NCBI GenBank assembly: GCA_007922305.1
Contig: ML677365.1
Location: 18,357,241 to 18,421,240, forward strand
Length of the DNA: 64,000 nt
Source of the DNA: Dermatemys mawii
Lineage: Eukaryota > Chordata > Testudines > Dermatemydidae
Direction: 5' to 3'
Shown: positions 60,701 to 64,000 of the stretch, piece by piece
Position numbering within the stretch: position 1 is the first letter of the stretch
Layout of the letters: the number at the start of each line of letters is the position of its first letter
Notes under the pieces: generated by a model
Databases searched by the model: none
What the model was told of the DNA's origin: nothing
The model's input: the letters and a program-made list of their open reading frames with translations, nothing else
Program-made: the position numbers and the translations under genes

Positions 60701-63700
60701 GTCAGATTTGATTATCACAGTGGTCCTTTCGGCCTAGGAATCTATGAATCTGTGAACTGCATTCTATCTGATTTCCTTTTCTTTAGAGATTCCCTTTACC
60801 CACAGTGATAGTCACTCCAAGCATCACAAGCTTTATCTCTAGTGAAAGATGAATGTCAGAACCAATACTCAAACAGATGGAGGATGAGTGTGTTATGTTT
60901 TTTCCATTCCTGTACTCAGACCAGCCTCCGTTTTAGACAGATGTCTGCTTTGCCCCTTACTGCATCCTAGAGCTGGGAAAGTAATGTGAACAATGATTCA
61001 TCTACTAATTTAAGACAGGGAAAACACCAATGTGTTTGAATATCATTTGCCCACTCTAGCAAGGAGCAATGTTGACAATGAATTTATAAAATTGTAAATA
61101 AAATAAGGTAAATTCTCTGAAATATTCCTGAAAAGGAACCTCTTCCCCTGACTTTTCTCTTTTCCTCTCTAGTTTACAATTGAGCCGCCTGCTGTCAGTT
61201 TGAGACTGTCTGGTGAAAAAGATGGCATCATTGAGATCTCATCCAAGAACGGCTATCTGTATCTCAACGGGTCTCTAGACAGGGAAAACAAAGCAACCCA
61301 CAGGCTACAGGTGAAATAAATGAGAAATAAAACAGGTTGAAAAAGGGTGGGGGAGTGTTATTAATGTATTTTTTTGCTGAAATTTGAATGAACACATCAG
61401 TTGAAATTTCTTCCTAACCTTTGTTGCCAATTAATTCATTGCCAGTAGAGAGATTCATTCCCGAACATTTCTCCTCATCTGTCAGCATGGGGACAGCTAG
61501 GCATGTTACATTCATTTGAGTGTTGTTTCCATTTCTACAGTGGAGGGCTACTGTCATCAGAGGAGAGGAATTAGGACACTGAAACTGTATTCTGAATACT
61601 TGTATAAATGATCCAGATATGATTGTACTATAAGTAGGGCTGGTAGAGCCACTTTTTATTATGGCTGCCTGACCCTTCCCATTATAAGACCCTGTTTTCA
61701 GTGGCTTATAACTTTGCCCAATTTTAACCACCTGAGTTAAGATTTTTCATGCTGGGTGTCTGCCCTGGGCTGATTTTTTGTTTTTTAATTTCAGCCAGAA
61801 TGATTCAGCTGTTTTCCAAGAACAAGAGTAGAGAAAGAAATTGTTTTGCCCGTGTTAAACATTTCTGGTGTCCTTTTCTTTGAATGGCACAGGGGGAAAG
61901 CCTTTGTGTCAAGGATTTGCCTTAGGTCATCCTTGGGAAAATCTGCCCAAATTTGGACAAGTTAAAAGCCTTTGAAAAGTTACAGTTTGCACATGCTCAG
62001 TAGTGACATCTGCCATTTTAGCAGCTAAAATTGCTGAAGATTCCATCCATGTTCAAGTCTCTCACAGCTCCTAGTGCTGATCACACTCCACATGCACCAT
62101 CCTCCCATAGTGACTGAACATGCTGCAGGACAGTAATAGAGGGGTGGAACCAGAATTTCCCTGTAATTACTGCTCTAGGGCAGGGTGGGGAGCCTGTCTT
62201 TCTTGTCTTCTCATTGAGTCCACAGCTGGAATCCAGACAGCATGGAGGAGGAAGTTGGGCAAAGAGACTGGGACTGGGAGCTGGGTGGGGCAGCTGGAAA
62301 TGTTGGATGGGGAGGCTGTGACTGGTTGGGCAAGGAGACTGGGACTAGGAACAAGTGTGGGGGGAATTGGGGCAAAGAGAGACAGATCTCACAAGGAGCT
62401 GGGTGCAGCGGAAGAACTGGGACTGTCTGAGCAAAGGAGTCTGGGTCTAGGGGCTAGGGAGAGAATGTGGGGGAGACTGAGATTGGATGAGGAAGCTGGG
62501 GAGAGACACTGGGACTGGGAGGAAGTATGTGGGGAGAGACAGATCAGATGAGGAACAGGGAGGGAGGAACTGAGACTGGCTGAGGGAGGAGACTGTGAGT
62601 AGGGAGAGGGAGATATTGGGAGTAGGTAGGGGAGACTGATACTTACACATGGATCATGGAGGGGGAAGATTAGGAATGGACAGGCAGGGAGATTTGGACT
62701 GGGATGATAAGCTCCACTGAAGAGTGGAGACTGGGAGGGAGAATGAGACTTGGACAAAGAGGCAGGGCTGGAGAAGAGACAAGGCGAGGATAGGTACAGG
62801 TTGGAGGACATGGGGCAGAACAGGTGAAGCTTGGGAAGAACAAGCAGAAGACAGTCTCACTATTCCTCTGCTATAAATAAATGTCTGTGAAACCCTCTGG
62901 CAAAGTGTTGTCTCATCCCTCTTCAGTGCTGGCTCATAGAGAGAATGACAACCTATCAGTTACTCTGTTAGCTCAAGTGGCAAAGGTCTGTGCTGGGGAC
63001 ATACGTTTCTAATTCAGTTGATGACCAATGTGGATGTCAGACTGATGCCACATGCGGAATTTTTTTTCCAGTTTGCTTTTTTAAAAACCAGGCAGCTGAC
63101 AAGCCAAACCATTTGGCTTTGGTTCTACCACAATGGAATTTTTCCAGTCATCTTGACACAATTTTTTTTGAGACTTTTCAGAACAAAGTCCTCTTCTTTC
63201 CATACCCCACCCCCTATGCCAAAATCTCAAAAATGGTTAAGTGAAGGAAAATCCCATTCCTGGACAGCTCTACTAACACACTGTTCTGTGGCTAATTCCT
63301 TAGGCTGACTCTGTGGCTCAGTTTACTTTTTCTGGCCCCTTGTAGAAGTGCATACTGAAGCAGACCCATACTCATGCTTCTGTCATTGTGGTATGGAAAA
63401 CATCCCTTTCCAGATGAAGAAGGAGAGCATCAAGGAGTCGTTCCTGAAAAGGTGCTGAGTACTCTGCCCTGGTCCAGCACCTTCCAGACCTAAGACCTAC
63501 TGGTCTCCATCATGGGGATCAGACTGCTACTGAAACAGGTCACTAACATCAGGGGCTACTTTATATTGTTGGTATGACAATATGTGACAATGTGCAGTGA
63601 AAACCATCTGATGAACAGTGTCATCACTAATGAAGCTTAAAATAAAACAACTACAATAAGGGTGTATGCTAAAGATGCTCCATTCCAGTGAAACTCACTT

Positions 63701-64000
63701 TGAAATGAGGTGGTACCAAAATTTATTGAGAGCGTCTCAGCAGTTGCTATCATGACAGTTATGTAGTCTCATCTTCACATGAAAATGATCAGATTCAGAC
63801 TGTTTTTACTCTTCAGCTTTAACAGGCTGGATACAATTTTCCAACTCACTTAAGTGAAAATCTTTTCTGGCCAATTCTTTCACTTTTCATTATTAGGTGG
63901 AGGCTCTGAATGAAGCAGGAGAGAAAGTGAAAGGTCCTTACTCTATTACTATCAATGTTCAAGATATTAATGACAACCCACCAAAATTTGACAAGTCAAA
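54699..64000 (+). CDS. CDH17: CDH17 (LI-cadherin), 5' four coding exons, partial
   Basis: Exons 54699-54749, 60068-60169, 61173-61310 and 63897-64000 (cut by the window end) join in phase 0 and give 131 residues plus two bases. CDH17 is a calcium-dependent adhesion protein with seven cadherin repeats and a very short cytoplasmic tail, working in intestinal and liver-type epithelia independently of catenins. Visible features: signal peptide with hydrophobic LLYLLVFYP and probable cleavage after about Gly22; then 'SGPLQDMTFSVLEG', which parallels human 'SGPLKPMTFSIYEG'; the calcium-binding LDRE motif (86-89); and the linker DINDNPP (120-126) ending EC1. The first-repeat Trp2 and HAV motifs of classical cadherins are absent, as expected for this subfamily. 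The rest of the gene lies beyond the window. Confidence 0.95.
56400..56950 (+). mobile_element. Composite tRNA-like SINE, second copy
   Basis: Two tRNA-like heads, 'ggggtactcatataggatgcaggagacacacgttcaagtcc' (56427-56467) and 'ctagctcagtggttagggtgctttcctgggagatgtgggagc' (56560-56601), precede a body with 'taggtgcctatatgcgtaggtggcagctgagcgagggtttt' and 'ttaggtacctaaatccctttgtgg'. The body matches 10.2-10.4 kb. Both tRNA-like parts are degenerate. Confidence 0.55.
57040..57170. mobile_element. Possible MITE, 'tatagctatgctggtataat'
   Basis: 'gcagtataattataacactatagctatgctggtataattcc' and 'tgattttatgccagtagcattat' resemble a common reptile MITE. Ends not resolved. Confidence 0.4.
57350..57760 (+). 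mobile_element. MIR-like SINE, interrupted
   Basis: 'tttttacagatgaagagctgaggcacagacaaattaagg' at 57386-57422 and 'taagtgacttg...tgtggcagaggaagggctagaatcca' at 57632-57690 follow the MIR order, split by about 200 bp of other sequence. Confidence 0.55.
59021..59684. mobile_element. Nested MITEs, 'CAGGGCTGTAACCAGGG' ends
   Basis: Outer left end CAGGGCTGTAACCAGGGTGG, outer right end on the minus strand CAGAGCTGTAACTGGGC. Flanks GCTAGACA and ACTAGATG agree at 5 of 8 positions, differing only by transitions, which could be an aged hAT duplication. Inside, at about 59166-59560, lies a second hAT-like insert whose right end reads CAGAGGTTTTCAAACTGTGG on the minus strand. Frames on both strands here are artefacts. 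Confidence 0.6.
60068..60169 (+). CDS. CDH17: CDH17 coding exon 2
   Basis: Acceptor cttgcacag|gct, donor cag|gtaatc; 102 bp, residues 18-51. Contains the end of the signal peptide and the first strand of EC1. Confidence 0.94.
60170..61172 (+). other. CDH17: CDH17 intron 3
   Basis: 1-kb intron; no repeat or gene recognised. A MITE-like scrap lies at 60620-60760. Confidence 0.6.
61173..61310 (+). CDS. CDH17: CDH17 coding exon 3
   Basis: Acceptor cctctctag|ttt, donor cag|gtgaaa; 138 bp, residues 52-97. Contains LDRE (86-89), a conserved calcium-site motif. Confidence 0.95.
62240..62830 (+). repeat. Purine-rich degenerate minisatellite
   Basis: Repeated 'ggagactgggactggga' type units with spacers such as 'gctgggtggggcagctgg' run for about 590 bp. 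The + strand is almost free of C-rich segments, and the minus strand encodes spurious Ser/Pro-rich frames. The units are too diverged for a fixed period to be read by eye. Confidence 0.75.
62980..63270. mobile_element. 'TAGAGCTG' mariner-type MITE, right part
   Basis: The right end on the minus strand, GAGCTGTCCAGGAATGGG, is followed by TA (63271-63272) and matches the ends of the element at 46741-47267. 'aaattttttttgagacttttcagaac' fits its interior. A possible left end of the same type, TA-GGGCTGGTAGAGCC, lies at about 61633-61648. If so, the element is about 1.6 kb and includes the minisatellite. Confidence 0.5.
63897..64000 (+). CDS. CDH17: CDH17 coding exon 4, cut by window end
   Basis: Acceptor cattattag|gtg; encodes residues 98-131 with DINDNPP (120-126) and continues past the window. 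Residue 102 is Asn where human CDH17 has Asp in 'VAALDANG'. Confidence 0.94.
   Translation, partial: MEALNEAGEKVKGPYSITINVQDINDNPPKFDKS

Larger units (their letters stand above)
61311..63896 (+). other. CDH17: CDH17 intron 4
   Basis: 2.6-kb intron, largely made of a purine-rich minisatellite and MITE sequence described separately. Confidence 0.65.

Noticed and set aside
62120..62860. Gly/Glu-rich (+) and Ser/Pro-rich (-) frames
   Set aside because: Encoded by a purine-rich minisatellite within a CDH17 intron.
1..64000. CRISPR arrays, operons, bacterial-type systems
   Set aside because: Introns, vertebrate repeats and two vertebrate genes show a eukaryotic chromosome; no direct-repeat/spacer array seen.

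Overview
The window looks like a vertebrate, most likely turtle, genomic segment. Genes are sparse and split by GT-AG introns. The interspersed repeats are reptile-type: CR1 LINE 3' ends, hAT and mariner-type MITEs with target-site duplications, MIR-like SINEs, and Penelope-like element (PLE) tails and coding sequence. The repeat families resemble those I associate with turtle genomes. That species inference is from memory and was not checked by a search.

Two protein-coding genes are recognised, both on the + strand. GEM (RGK-family small GTPase) is complete: a TATA-box promoter and non-coding first exon (about 24.38-24.61 kb), four coding exons (26516-26846, 30378-30454, 30953-31157, 32723-32997) encoding 295 residues, and an AU-rich 3' UTR ending at overlapping AATAAA signals near 33.88 kb. 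CDH17 (LI-cadherin, a 7-repeat cadherin) is partial: a candidate non-coding exon with an HNF1-like site near 52.0 kb, then the first four coding exons (54699-54749, 60068-60169, 61173-61310, 63897 to the window end), covering the signal peptide and the first cadherin repeat. GEM upstream of CDH17 in the same orientation agrees with the conserved amniote order (human 8q22).

Layout. 1-24.4 kb is intergenic and repeat-rich: a 947-bp hAT MITE inserted beside CR1 sequence, a degraded Gypsy-type integrase fragment (8.4-8.7 kb), a composite tRNA-like SINE with a nested hAT (9.5-10.4 kb), a 199-bp near-perfect palindrome (10.9-11.1 kb), a 135-bp PLE-derived element with a 15-bp target-site duplication and a hammerhead-ribozyme-like core (11.3-11.5 kb), and a PLE foldback tail (13.2 kb). 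24.4-33.9 kb is GEM. 33.9-52 kb is intergenic: a MIR, a CR1 with readable reverse-transcriptase C-terminus, a 483-bp hAT MITE, two MITEs of a 'TATGTCTACACT' family, a PLE tail (40.8 kb) and a PLE with an open 280-codon GIY-YIG endonuclease reading frame (42.1-43.0 kb). 52-64 kb is CDH17, whose introns hold a palindromic hAT MITE, a second composite SINE, and a purine-rich minisatellite.

The two genes are not functionally linked: GEM is an intracellular regulator of calcium channels and Rho signalling, and CDH17 is an intestinal/liver adhesion protein. No new multi-gene system is evident. The most unusual sequence is in the Penelope-derived elements and the long palindrome.
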